Positions 32,553-41,055 of a DNA stretch of 64,000 nucleotides are shown piece after piece. Origin of the DNA: Clostridiales bacterium (GTDB taxonomy: Bacteria > Bacillota > Clostridia > Saccharofermentanales > Saccharofermentanaceae). Location of the stretch: positions 1-64,000 of the forward strand of contig JAFWLP010000046.1 in the NCBI GenBank assembly GCA_017511005.1, in the 5' to 3' direction. The position numbers and the translations under genes were made by a program. The first letter of the stretch is position 1; the number at the start of each line of letters is the position of its first letter. The notes under the pieces are model-generated. The model searched no databases and was not told where the DNA came from. It worked only from the letters and a program-made list of their open reading frames with translations.

Positions 32553-34018
32553 ACGTAAGAATGCTTGTTTACATCCTGGGCAAGGTTCTCCTTATCGAAG
32601 GAGTCCTTATGGTCCTGCCCGTCATTTGCGGATGTTTTTACGGTGAAAGCCAGCTCATTTACTATATTGCGCTCGCCGCAATATATATCGGCATCGGCTT
32701 GATCGTCTCCAGGAAGAAACCGAAGAACATGACGGTATTCATTAAGGACGGCTGCGTGGCAACCGCGCTTTCCTGGATCGTTCTGAGTATTTGCGGATGT
32801 ATCCCTTTCATACTCACCGGAGAGATCCCGTCTTTCACCGATGCCGTATTCGAGACCGCATCAGGATTCTCCACAACGGGTGCAAGCATTCTGACAAATG
32901 TTGAAGCAATGTCCCACACTTCGCTAATGTGGCGTTCACTGACGCACTGGATAGGCGGCATGGGCGTTCTCGTTTTCCTGCTTGCCGTGGTGCCAATGGC
33001 CGGCGGCTCCAACATGAACCTCATGAGAGCGGAAAGCCCCGGACCTACTGTCGGCAAGATCGTTCCCAAGGTAAGATCGACGGCAAAGATGCTCTATCTG
33101 ATCTATCTGGCCATGACAATCGCGGAGATCATCATCCTCTTCGCGTGCGGCATGCCCCTCTTTGACAGCATCTGTTCCGCATTCGGAACGGCCGGTACGG
33201 GAGGATTCGGTGTAAGGAATGACAGCTTTGCGTCTTACGCTCCCCACATCCAGTGGATCGTAGCCGTCTTTATGATCATGTTCGGTGCCAATTTCAATTT
33301 CTATTACTATTTTACGACCAGGCAGATAAACAAGGCGTTCAAGATGAGCGAGGTCAGGGTCTACCTGATCATCGTCGCAGCTGCGACCGGAATAATCTGC
33401 TTCTCGGTCAGAGATATCTACGGCGGCCTGGGAGAAGCCTTAAGACATTCATTCTTTCAGGTGTCGACGATCATCACTACGACGGGTTTTGCCACGACGG
33501 ACTTCGACCTCTGGCCTTCCGTTGCCAAATTCCTGCTCCTCAGCCTGATGATAATCGGTGCATGTGCGAGCTCAACCGGCGGCGGCATCAAGGTCGCAAG
33601 ATTCCAGATCATGTTCAAGACAATCAAGCGTGAGATCCATACTTACATTCATCCGAGAACGGTAAAGAAGATCCACGTGGACGGAAAGACGGTCGATACG
33701 GACGTAGAGCATTCCGTAGCTCTTTATTTCTTCATTTACCTTGTTGTCTTTGCCACGTCGATGTTCATCGTCTCGTTCGAGGGGCACGACCTCGTCACCG
33801 TCTTCTCTTCCGTTGCGGCAACACTTAATAACATCGGTCCGGGTCTTTCCATGGTAGGACCTACGCAAAACTACAGTTTCTTCTCTCCTCTGTCGAAATG
33901 GGTATTTATCTTTGACATGCTGGCCGGAAGACTCGAGCTCATGCCTCTGATCGTATTCCTGAATCCTTCAACCTATAAGGGCATTATCAAAAAAGCCCCG
34001 AAAAAAGTTCAGGGCTGA
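32549..34018 (+). CDS. trkH: Trk potassium uptake channel subunit TrkH
   Basis: 489 residues, about ten membrane helices. The four pore loops of the SKT family are visible: FETASGFSTTGASIL, FGTAGTGGFGVRN, STIITTTGFATTDF and the degenerate fourth near VAATLNNIGPGLSMVG. The selectivity Gly in each repeat (TTGA, TGGFG, TTGF, NIGPG) is present. It imports K+ with TrkA bound on the cytoplasmic side. It is translationally coupled to trkA (4-base overlap) and convergent with the helicase gene 22 bases downstream. Confidence 0.95.
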   Translation: MNVRMLVYILGKVLLIEGVLMVLPVICGCFYGESQLIYYIALAAIYIGIGLIVSRKKPKNMTVFIKDGCVATALSWIVLSICGCIPFILTGEIPSFTDAVFETASGFSTTGASILTNVEAMSHTSLMWRSLTHWIGGMGVLVFLLAVVPMAGGSNMNLMRAESPGPTVGKIVPKVRSTAKMLYLIYLAMTIAEIIILFACGMPLFDSICSAFGTAGTGGFGVRNDSFASYAPHIQWIVAVFMIMFGANFNFYYYFTTRQINKAFKMSEVRVYLIIVAAATGIICFSVRDIYGGLGEALRHSFFQVSTIITTTGFATTDFDLWPSVAKFLLLSLMIIGACASSTGGGIKVARFQIMFKTIKREIHTYIHPRTVKKIHVDGKTVDTDVEHSVALYFFIYLVVFATSMFIVSFEGHDLVTVFSSVAATLNNIGPGLSMVGPTQNYSFFSPLSKWVFIFDMLAGRLELMPLIVFLNPSTYKGIIKKAPKKVQG

Positions 34019-34039
34019 AAACAGTAAAAGAAATCATTA

Positions 34040-35173
34040 TCATATGGTGTATGGTTTGGGATCCACTTTCGTGTATCTGATTATCTCTTCCATCCTCGGA
34101 CGGTCAAGATACGCTACAAGCGAAAAAGCTTTTCCTGCCTTGCCTGCGCGTGCCGTGCGTCCTATCCTGTGAAGATAAAGCTCATTCTCTTTGGGGATAT
34201 CGTAGTTAAATACAGCTTCTATGTCATCGACATCGATGCCTCTGGCAACTACATCCGTGGCAACAAGCACATCAAACTTTCCGGCTCTGTAAAGATCCAT
34301 GACTTTATTGCGCTCTCTCTGGCTGCAGTCACCGTGAAGTATCCTGGCCTGTACCCCGGCAGCTGTCAGCTGCTGTCCGACCTTGGATGTCTGAACCTTC
34401 GTGTTGCAGAAGATGATGGTCTTTCTAAGGTCCTCTTTTGCCATGATCATTATTATCGTCTTAAGCTTATCTTTTTCGGGACATTCAACTGTATATTCAT
34501 CAATGTCGGGATGATCTTCAGCCTTTGGCATGACGTCTATCTCGGCACTGCCCGACATAAACTCCCATGTAATGTTCTGTATCTCTCTGGGCATCGTTGC
34601 AGAGAACAGGGCTATCTGTTTGTCTGCGGGAGTCATGGCCATTATCTTCCGGATGTCATTTATAAAACCCATCTTCAGCATCTCATCGGCTTCATCCAGA
34701 ACGAGTGTATAGATGTTGGAGATGTTCACCAGCTTCCGCTGCGTCATATCTAAGAGACGGCCCGGAGTGGCTACTATTACCTGGGGCTTCTTTGCCACCT
34801 TCTCGGCCTGGAGCCGCATGCTCTGGCCGCCTATCAGCGCAGCGATGCGGAAACCCTTTATGAACTTGGCAAGTCCCTTAAGCTCAGTCGTTATCTGAAG
34901 GGCCAGTTCTCTCGTAGGACACAGTATGAGAGCCTGGACTGATCCAAGATCCATGTTGAGATATTCGAGGATCGGTATTCCGAATGCAAAAGTCTTGCCC
35001 GTTCCTGTCGGAGCCTTGGCGATCACGCTGATATTATCCATCAGAAGCGGTATGGCTTTCTGCTGGACCGTTGTGGGTCTTTTTACACCCATTTTCTTCA
35101 AGGCATCCATGACCTCGGGAGACAGGTCAAGATCTGCAAATGTTATTTCTTTACTCATTTCCAAATTGCTCAT
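34040..35173 (-). CDS. DEAD-box ATP-dependent RNA helicase
   Basis: 377 residues. All core motifs are present: Q motif around KRPTTVQQKAIP, motif I APTGTGKT, Ia PTRELALQ, II DEAD, III SAT, V ATDVVARGID and VI HRIGRTARAGKAG. It stops soon after the second RecA domain and lacks the long basic or RRM C-terminus of CsdA or DbpA, so it is a minimal helicase. It probably helps RNA folding, ribosome assembly or RNA decay. I kept the first ATG (35173); an ATG five codons later has its GGA too close. Confidence 0.93.
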   Translation of the reverse strand: MSNLEMSKEITFADLDLSPEVMDALKKMGVKRPTTVQQKAIPLLMDNISVIAKAPTGTGKTFAFGIPILEYLNMDLGSVQALILCPTRELALQITTELKGLAKFIKGFRIAALIGGQSMRLQAEKVAKKPQVIVATPGRLLDMTQRKLVNISNIYTLVLDEADEMLKMGFINDIRKIMAMTPADKQIALFSATMPREIQNITWEFMSGSAEIDVMPKAEDHPDIDEYTVECPEKDKLKTIIMIMAKEDLRKTIIFCNTKVQTSKVGQQLTAAGVQARILHGDCSQRERNKVMDLYRAGKFDVLVATDVVARGIDVDDIEAVFNYDIPKENELYLHRIGRTARAGKAGKAFSLVAYLDRPRMEEIIRYTKVDPKPYTI

Positions 35174-35303
35174 TTCAATATATCCCGCAAACTATATCAC
35201 AGATAAAGCCATAATGATATGATTGCTATATTATTCAAAGAGACAAATAACAGTTGATATATATTTAAAGAACTAAATCATTATTCTAAAAGGAGTCACT
35301 ATT

Positions 35304-37139
35304 ATGGCAAAGCGTGTATTTCTGATCGTTTTGGACAGCTTCGGAATCGGCGGAGCTCCTGATGCTGCAAGATTCAACGACGAAGGCAGCAACACGCTGG
35401 CCGCCGTGCTGTCATATTCAAACGATCCGTATCCGAATCTCGCCCGTATGGGACTCCTCGCGATCGACGGTGAAGATGATATAAGAATAGAAGACTATAA
35501 GAGTGCCCAGGAATCCATACCCTCACCGATCGGTTCCTATGCCAGGGTCAGGGAGATATCCGCAGGCAAGGATTCAACGATCGGCCATTGGGAAATAGCC
35601 GGCATCATATCAGACAGACCTCAGCCGGTCTATCCTGATGGTTTTCCGGATGATGTCATGGAAGCATTGGAAAAAGCTGCCGGCAGAGGATTCCTATGCA
35701 ACAGACCGTACAGCGGAACTGATGTCATCAGGGATTACGGCGAAGAACACATGAAGACCGGCAAGCTCATCATATACACATCGGCTGACAGCGTTCTTCA
35801 GATAGCGGCGCACGAGGATATAGTTCCGCTGAGTGAGCTTTACGATATCTGTACAAAGGCACGTGAGATAATGAACGGCGACAATGCCGTCGGAAGGGTG
35901 ATCGCGAGACCGTTTACAGGCGAACCGGGCAACTTTACAAGGACCGCAAACCGCCATGATTTCTCACTTGCCGCGCCCTCATCCACAATGCTCGACATTC
36001 TTAAGAGCGAGGGATATGACGTGATATCCATAGGAAAGATATTCGATCTGTATGCGGGAAGAGGTCTTACCGAATCCAATCCCACCAAGGGAAATACTGA
36101 CGGCATAAGCAGGCTTCTCGCGATGATGGACAGGGATTTTAACGGTCTCTGTTTTACAAATCTCGTGGACTTCGACATGAAGTACGGCCACCGCAATGAT
36201 ATTGAGGGGTATGCCGTGGCAATGCATGAATTTGACGATGCTCTGGGAAATATCCTTGCCAAACTCAGGGAAGATGATCTTCTTATCATCACCGCTGACC
36301 ATGGATGCGATCCCTCCACGGCTTCAACAGATCATTCCAGGGAATGTATCCCTTTGATGATCTATGGTAACGGATACAGGACTCCCTGCAATATGGGAGA
36401 GCTGACCGGTTTCAATAACATAGCGGGTATCGTCCTGACGGCCCTTATGGGAAGATCCTATGAGAGAGATTTCCATCCTGCGGCAGATTCGGGAAGACCT
36501 GATCCGGATAACATCATGAGCTATGTTGACCTTACAAATCTGAAGACTGCCGCAACGGAAAACGACATCCGCGACCTTATAGAAAGATCAGTATCTTTGG
36601 GCACGGCATCAGTCTGCATCCCTCCCTGTTTTGTAAAAGATGCCGTCCGTATCTCACGCGGAAGAATGGCCGTATGCACAGTAATAGGATTCCCCAACGG
36701 TTATCAGACGACGGGCACGAAAGTATATGAAGCAAAAGAAGCATGCGACAACGGCGCCTCAGAGATAGACATGGTGATCAACATCAATTTCGTCAAATCC
36801 GGAAGATACGATGAAGTCTCTGAAGAGATAAGACTCATTGCCGACGCAGTCCATTCAAAAGGCGCAATTCTTAAGGTCATCATCGAGACGTGCGAACTGA
36901 CGGACGATGAGAAGATCCGCCTTTGCAGGATCGTCAGCGATGCCCATGCCGATTTCATCAAGACATCCACAGGGTTCGGAAGCGCGGGTGCCACAGTGGA
37001 AGATGTTGCCCTGATGAAAAACAACGTAAGCCCTGACGTAAGGATCAAGGCAGCCGGCGGTATAAGAACAGCCGATTCCGCAAGAGAGATGATCGGTAAC
37101 GGTGCCGTCAGGATAGGTGCGTCAAGACTCGGCAGCTGA
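35304..37139 (+). CDS. deoB-deoC: Fusion of phosphopentomutase (DeoB) and deoxyribose-phosphate aldolase (DeoC)
   Basis: 611 residues in one uninterrupted frame. Residues 1 to about 392 are phosphopentomutase: metal ligands in LDSFGIGGAPD, DFDMKYGHRND, TADHG and TDHSRE, with the nucleophile region GKDSTIGHWE. Residues from about 393 are a full DeoC aldolase: VCTVIGFPNGYQTTGTK, SEIDMVININ, the Schiff-base Lys553 in FIKTSTGF and Lys582 in IKAAGGIRT. The protein would convert deoxyribose 1-phosphate to the 5-phosphate and cleave it to glyceraldehyde 3-phosphate and acetaldehyde. The usual Thr nucleophile is Ser91 here. ATG follows AAAAGGAG. It is a single gene. Confidence 0.92.
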   Translation: MAKRVFLIVLDSFGIGGAPDAARFNDEGSNTLAAVLSYSNDPYPNLARMGLLAIDGEDDIRIEDYKSAQESIPSPIGSYARVREISAGKDSTIGHWEIAGIISDRPQPVYPDGFPDDVMEALEKAAGRGFLCNRPYSGTDVIRDYGEEHMKTGKLIIYTSADSVLQIAAHEDIVPLSELYDICTKAREIMNGDNAVGRVIARPFTGEPGNFTRTANRHDFSLAAPSSTMLDILKSEGYDVISIGKIFDLYAGRGLTESNPTKGNTDGISRLLAMMDRDFNGLCFTNLVDFDMKYGHRNDIEGYAVAMHEFDDALGNILAKLREDDLLIITADHGCDPSTASTDHSRECIPLMIYGNGYRTPCNMGELTGFNNIAGIVLTALMGRSYERDFHPAADSGRPDPDNIMSYVDLTNLKTAATENDIRDLIERSVSLGTASVCIPPCFVKDAVRISRGRMAVCTVIGFPNGYQTTGTKVYEAKEACDNGASEIDMVININFVKSGRYDEVSEEIRLIADAVHSKGAILKVIIETCELTDDEKIRLCRIVSDAHADFIKTSTGFGSAGATVEDVALMKNNVSPDVRIKAAGGIRTADSAREMIGNGAVRIGASRLGS

Positions 37140-37259
37140 ACTTAAACAAATTTTTGTTCGTTTTTGGCGCAAAATCGTTTTTAGTCCCATTATTCGAACT
37201 GATATTATGATATATTACCTCCAGTAAAGAACATATGATCACTTTGGGAGGTATTATTC

Positions 37260-37544
37260 ATGTCACCACTCGATATCCTTATATTCCTGTTTTTCATTCT
37301 TGTCACGATCCAGGCCGCTACTTCGTGCATCGATTACTGGAAGAATACTGAAGACAATGCCGCCACTGTCAGAACACCGCATATCAGCAGACAGACGGCA
37401 ACCCTCTCCAGAACTGTCAGGACCGGCCGTCCCTCCTCTGTCCGTGTCACTCCGATAAAGCGTGTTGATACAAGGATAACTGCTTCATCACCGGAATATA
37501 TATTTGCCAGACCAACCCAATTGAAGGATAAGGGTGCAGCATAA
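37260..37544 (+). CDS. Small membrane-anchored basic protein, unknown
   Basis: 94 residues. One N-terminal membrane segment (residues 4-20, LDILIFLFFILVTIQAA) is followed by a short acidic stretch and then an Arg/Thr/Ser-rich, basic, probably disordered tail. A strong GGGAGG lies 8 bases before the ATG, which supports translation. I do not recognise a family. The gene stands alone between the deoB-deoC fusion and the convergent diguanylate cyclase. An inverted-repeat region follows. Confidence 0.6.
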   Translation: MSPLDILIFLFFILVTIQAATSCIDYWKNTEDNAATVRTPHISRQTATLSRTVRTGRPSSVRVTPIKRVDTRITASSPEYIFARPTQLKDKGAA

Positions 37545-37599
37545 GTCCCGACCAATGACAGCTGACCCATAGTCCGTTTTCTCTCCGTAAAGGGATTAT

Positions 37600-37666
37600 C
37601 CGGCCTTGCTTTGCCCAACATTCTCCACTCACCTCACAAAAAGCAAGGCCGGGATATTTCCCGGCC
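37600..37666. terminator. Three-part inverted repeat, bidirectional terminator region
   Basis: CCGGCCTTGCTTT (37600-37612) is the exact reverse complement of AAAGCAAGGCCGG (37640-37652). GGCCGGGA (37647-37654) is the exact reverse complement of TCCCGGCC (37659-37666), so the middle arm can pair with either side. On the minus strand the short stem is followed by TTGCTTTTTG and should terminate the diguanylate cyclase transcript 30 bases after its stop. Confidence 0.7.
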
Positions 37667-37696
37667 AATTCAATAACTGAGACAATAGCTGATCTG

Positions 37697-38635
37697 TCAG
37701 AACGAGACTTTGTTCTTGCCTTCCCTCTTTGATTTGTTGAGCTTTCTTTCAGCTTTTGACAGGAGATCGGTCAGATCAGGATTTGATGGATCAAATATCG
37801 CCAAGCCGGCAGATATGGTTACCCGTTCCCGCTTACCATCCAGAATGATCGGCTCGTTTGCGATCTGTTCAACCAGCTTCTTAGCCACGCCAACAGCAGA
37901 TATCTTATCAGTATCAAGAAGAACTATGGCAAATTCATCACCGCCCGTACGGAAACAGGTATCTTCAGTCCTTACGTTGGTCACGCAGAACTCCGCTATG
38001 CTTCTAAGGACGATATCACCATTCTGCTGACCGTACTGGTCGTTAATGTGTGTTATGTCATCCACGTCAGCAACAAGAAGCGCAAACGTGCTTCCGTCAG
38101 TCCTCTTCTCATAAAGACTTGCATATTTTTCGAGAGTCTCATAAAAATACCGTCTGTTATAAAGACCGCTGAGATCATCTACACGGGCAAGCCGTTCCAT
38201 CTTGTGATAGGACCGCTCAAGCTCAAGCTCGAGTTTTTTCTGTTCGGTAATGTCCCTGCTGATGCCCCATGTGCCGACGATCTCATTGTTCATGTCATAG
38301 AGAGGATATTTGGATGCAAGGTAATATCTGACGTTGTCTTCATCATCAGCAAGTTCCTCTTCTATATTGAGGACCGGTTTTCCTGTTCTCATTATCTCAA
38401 GTTCGATCTGTCTTGCTTTCTCGGCAAATTCCTCAGGAAAGTAATCCTTATCGGTCTTGCCTATAAGATCATCTGGCTTAATGACGCCGAGCTGGTTTGC
38501 GTGCATGTAATTATTCCAGATGAATTTGGAATCCCTGTCTTTGAAATAGATAGTATCCCTGCCGTATTTACGGATAGTATCTATTACGAGCATATCGTTG
38601 ATCCTCATAGTTTCCCAAAAACTTTTTTCAGACAT
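37697..38635 (-). CDS. PAS-GGDEF diguanylate cyclase
   Basis: 312 residues. An N-terminal PAS domain (about 20-135, ending GTWGISRDITEQKK) is joined by a short helix to a GGDEF domain. The signature GGDEF is intact at 231-235, and an inhibitory-site RTED (222-225) lies exactly five residues before it. Metal and substrate Asp are in LLVADVDDITHIND. It should make c-di-GMP from two GTP, with product inhibition, in response to a cytoplasmic signal. There is no membrane segment. It lies 45 bases downstream of the saccharopine-dehydrogenase-like gene, with a GGTGAGG-type site before the ATG. Confidence 0.93.
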   Translation of the reverse strand: MSEKSFWETMRINDMLVIDTIRKYGRDTIYFKDRDSKFIWNNYMHANQLGVIKPDDLIGKTDKDYFPEEFAEKARQIELEIMRTGKPVLNIEEELADDEDNVRYYLASKYPLYDMNNEIVGTWGISRDITEQKKLELELERSYHKMERLARVDDLSGLYNRRYFYETLEKYASLYEKRTDGSTFALLVADVDDITHINDQYGQQNGDIVLRSIAEFCVTNVRTEDTCFRTGGDEFAIVLLDTDKISAVGVAKKLVEQIANEPIILDGKRERVTISAGLAIFDPSNPDLTDLLSKAERKLNKSKREGKNKVSF

Positions 38636-38680
38636 TCCAGCACCTCACCGGCAATCTTCATTCAGACAACAGTTTTATTG

Positions 38681-39955
38681 TCAGAACGGCTTTCCCACAC
38701 CTTCAGTAATGTTAATGCCTTCCATCGTGAAAGCATTGTAATAAATGTCGTAATCAAAAGCTGCCGGAGTAAATACGCCCGGTTTCTTCCATTTATCCCT
38801 GCACATGAGCTTGACTCCGGCTATAAGGGCAGAACCTTTCATCTGATCAAAGGCATTAACGCCAAATTTCTCGTAAGCCTGTGCGTTATCCCCCTTTACG
38901 ATGTAAGATCTCGTGATATCCTTGTCATCCCTTTTTGCCTTACCTGTGATATAGATCTCATATGATGCAATGCCTTTTGCCTTTACTTCGACAGTATCGG
39001 GCACGGCTGAAGCATTGGCCGTCATCTTGGGAAGGATCGCGGCAAGAAGGTCAACCGGTGCCACTTCCACATCACCGACTTTGACAGGTTTGCTGGACAG
39101 CAATCCCAATTCCTCAAGCAGGTCGAGCTTGGCCTTAGGCGGTTCGTGTTCTATGGAAGGCTTTCTTCCAAGCTTGAAATATCTGGCATTGTTGACATCA
39201 GGTATCTCTTTAAGCAGATCCGTGATAATGGGACTTGATTCAAGATACACCTTGCTTCCCGAAGCCGAACTGCCTTCGATCGACATGGGAGCCGTCTCGA
39301 TCACTTTGCCGTTCTCGATATAGAAAACCTTTTTGACCGGACCCGTATATACTTGAACTTCCGGAGCTTTTACATCTTCAGAATATAAAGTGTCATCGAC
39401 CTCTGCCTTGCCTCCGCTCTGTGAAGAAGCCTTCTCTCCCGATACGGAAACAATGTCGATGCTGTCTATCTTTTTGAAATCTGACGCTGCCGCGCGCCTT
39501 ATGATCGTATTTACCGCTCCGGGAACAAAACCGGCTCCGCAGACGGCGGTCTTGCCGATATACTGGAATTCGGCAAACATCTTGAACTGCTTGGAAAGCA
39601 ACGATGTCGACGAAGGAATGTCCGGCACTCCGAACAGAGCAGCATCGATATAATCAGCCTTTGCTTTGACTGCAAGATTCATTGCTTCGATCGCCAATTC
39701 CGGCGGAAGAAGGTTGATGACCATATCCGGAGCAAAGATCTTGACCATCATCATGGCGCCCTCGACATTGGTCATGTCGATTCCTGACGTTACCACCCTG
39801 ACGCCCATGCTTGCTGCCAGATTCTTGAGTTCGTCGCAATCCTGCTTTTGACGTGAAGCAAGGCAGATATCGGAAACAAATGATCTGTGCCTGCAAAGAT
39901 CAGTCAACAGACGCTTTGTTATCTCATTACAGCCGAGGATCAATACTCTTTTCAT
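38681..39955 (-). CDS. Saccharopine dehydrogenase-like / carboxynorspermidine synthase family
   Basis: 424 residues. The N-terminal Rossmann domain reads KRVLILGCNEITKRLL, with Cys replacing the usual first Gly of GxGxxG partners. It is followed by DMVINLLPPELAIEAMNLAV and ADYIDAALFG, typical of the Lys9/carboxynorspermidine dehydrogenase superfamily, and by AVCGAGFVPGAVN. The substrate could be saccharopine, carboxyspermidine/carboxynorspermidine or a related opine. No decarboxylase (nspC) gene is nearby to decide. It is upstream of the diguanylate cyclase in the same direction. The start ATG is at 39955. Confidence 0.8.
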   Translation of the reverse strand: MKRVLILGCNEITKRLLTDLCRHRSFVSDICLASRQKQDCDELKNLAASMGVRVVTSGIDMTNVEGAMMMVKIFAPDMVINLLPPELAIEAMNLAVKAKADYIDAALFGVPDIPSSTSLLSKQFKMFAEFQYIGKTAVCGAGFVPGAVNTIIRRAAASDFKKIDSIDIVSVSGEKASSQSGGKAEVDDTLYSEDVKAPEVQVYTGPVKKVFYIENGKVIETAPMSIEGSSASGSKVYLESSPIITDLLKEIPDVNNARYFKLGRKPSIEHEPPKAKLDLLEELGLLSSKPVKVGDVEVAPVDLLAAILPKMTANASAVPDTVEVKAKGIASYEIYITGKAKRDDKDITRSYIVKGDNAQAYEKFGVNAFDQMKGSALIAGVKLMCRDKWKKPGVFTPAAFDYDIYYNAFTMEGINITEGVGKPF

Positions 39956-40116
39956 CGATTATCCCAGTGACCTTTCAAACTATATAAAAAACCCTTGTAG
40001 ATATTTTACTTAAAATAGCATGATTGGGCAAACATTTTTCGGGCTTTTGTTCATTTACCATGTCGGATTTTTTAGCGTAATATACCGATATCCTAATCAT
40101 ATAAAGGAGAACGGTT

Positions 40117-40926
40117 ATGAAGACATTTAAAAGGATAGCAGCAGGCATTCTTTCCACGGCTCTTCTGCTCGGAATGACATCCTGCGCTGCTGCAAAGCAG
40201 ACGGAAGCAGCAAACGCTTCAGCTTTTACAACTGTCGAAAGCGGAAAGCTTATCATGGCTACAAACGCTTTCTTCCCGCCTTACGAGTATTATGAGGGTG
40301 AAAAGATCGTAGGCATCGATGCAGAGATCGCTGCAGCAGTTGCAAACAAGCTCGGACTTGAACTTGTTATCGAAGACGTAGAGTTCGATTCCATCATCGC
40401 AGGCGTTCAGGGCGGCAAGTATGACATCGGATGTGCAGGCATGACGATCACGGAAGACAGACTTAAGTCCGTTAACTTCTCAACACCTTATGCCACAGGA
40501 ATTCAGTCCATCATCGTAACAGCCGATTCCGAGATCAAGGATATCGATACACTTCTTGACGGCAGCTTCAAGGTTGGTGTCCAGTCCGGAACAACAGGTG
40601 ACATTTACATGTCCGATACACCTGAGAACGGCGGAGTAGGCGAAGACAGGATCGAGCGTTACTCTAAGGGCAACGATGCAGTCATCGCACTTACAGCCGG
40701 CAAGATCGATGCAGTGGTTATCGACAATGAGCCTGCAAAGTCTTTCGTTGCTGCCAACGAAGGACTCAAGATCCTCGAGACACCTTACACGGTTGAGGAC
40801 TACGCCATGGCTATCAACAAGGATAATGTTGCTCTCAAGGATGCCATCAATCAGGCTCTCAAGGAGCTTACGGATGACGGTACCATTCCCGGAATCATTA
40901 ACAAGTACATCCCCGCAGAGGGCTGA
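40117..40926 (+). CDS. Amino-acid ABC transporter substrate-binding lipoprotein
   Basis: 269 residues. The signal peptide ends in lipobox GMTSC (Cys23). A family-3 solute-binding domain follows: LIMATNAFFPPYEYYEGEKIVGIDAEIAAAVA, FDSIIAGVQGGKYDIGCAGM, and TPYATGIQSIIV, matching polar amino-acid binders such as GlnH/FliY. It would deliver substrate to the permease and ATPase encoded downstream. ATG follows AAAGGAG. A strong hairpin terminator at 40960-40992 should raise its expression above that of the other two subunits. Confidence 0.95.
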   Translation: MKTFKRIAAGILSTALLLGMTSCAAAKQTEAANASAFTTVESGKLIMATNAFFPPYEYYEGEKIVGIDAEIAAAVANKLGLELVIEDVEFDSIIAGVQGGKYDIGCAGMTITEDRLKSVNFSTPYATGIQSIIVTADSEIKDIDTLLDGSFKVGVQSGTTGDIYMSDTPENGGVGEDRIERYSKGNDAVIALTAGKIDAVVIDNEPAKSFVAANEGLKILETPYTVEDYAMAINKDNVALKDAINQALKELTDDGTIPGIINKYIPAEG

Positions 40927-40959
40927 TAACGTTCGATCAGGTCACTGACACTTAACATT

Positions 40960-40996
40960 AAGAGCGGAAATAAGGTCTTTATTTCCGCTCTTTTAT
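40960..40996 (+). terminator. Terminator between binding protein and permease genes
   Basis: AAGAGCGGAAATAA (40960-40973) pairs with TTATTTCCGCTCTT (40979-40992) around a short loop, followed by TTATTATTT. With 14 bp and a T-rich tail it is a strong intrinsic terminator. Read-through would feed the permease and ATPase genes. Confidence 0.9.
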
Positions 40997-41055
40997 TATT
41001 TACAATTAATGGTATTTCAGAGTGTAAGCACTATATTTTATTAAGGAACGTAAGA

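Noticed and set aside
38048..38965. 305-codon plus-strand frame opposite the diguanylate cyclase and dehydrogenase genes
   Set aside because: Antisense to two well-supported genes and rich in rare combinations (Ile/Phe/Cys runs); no binding site.
40960..40996. Riboswitch between amino-acid binding protein and permease genes
   Set aside because: It is a single perfect hairpin with a T-tail, best explained as a terminator that tunes subunit ratios.
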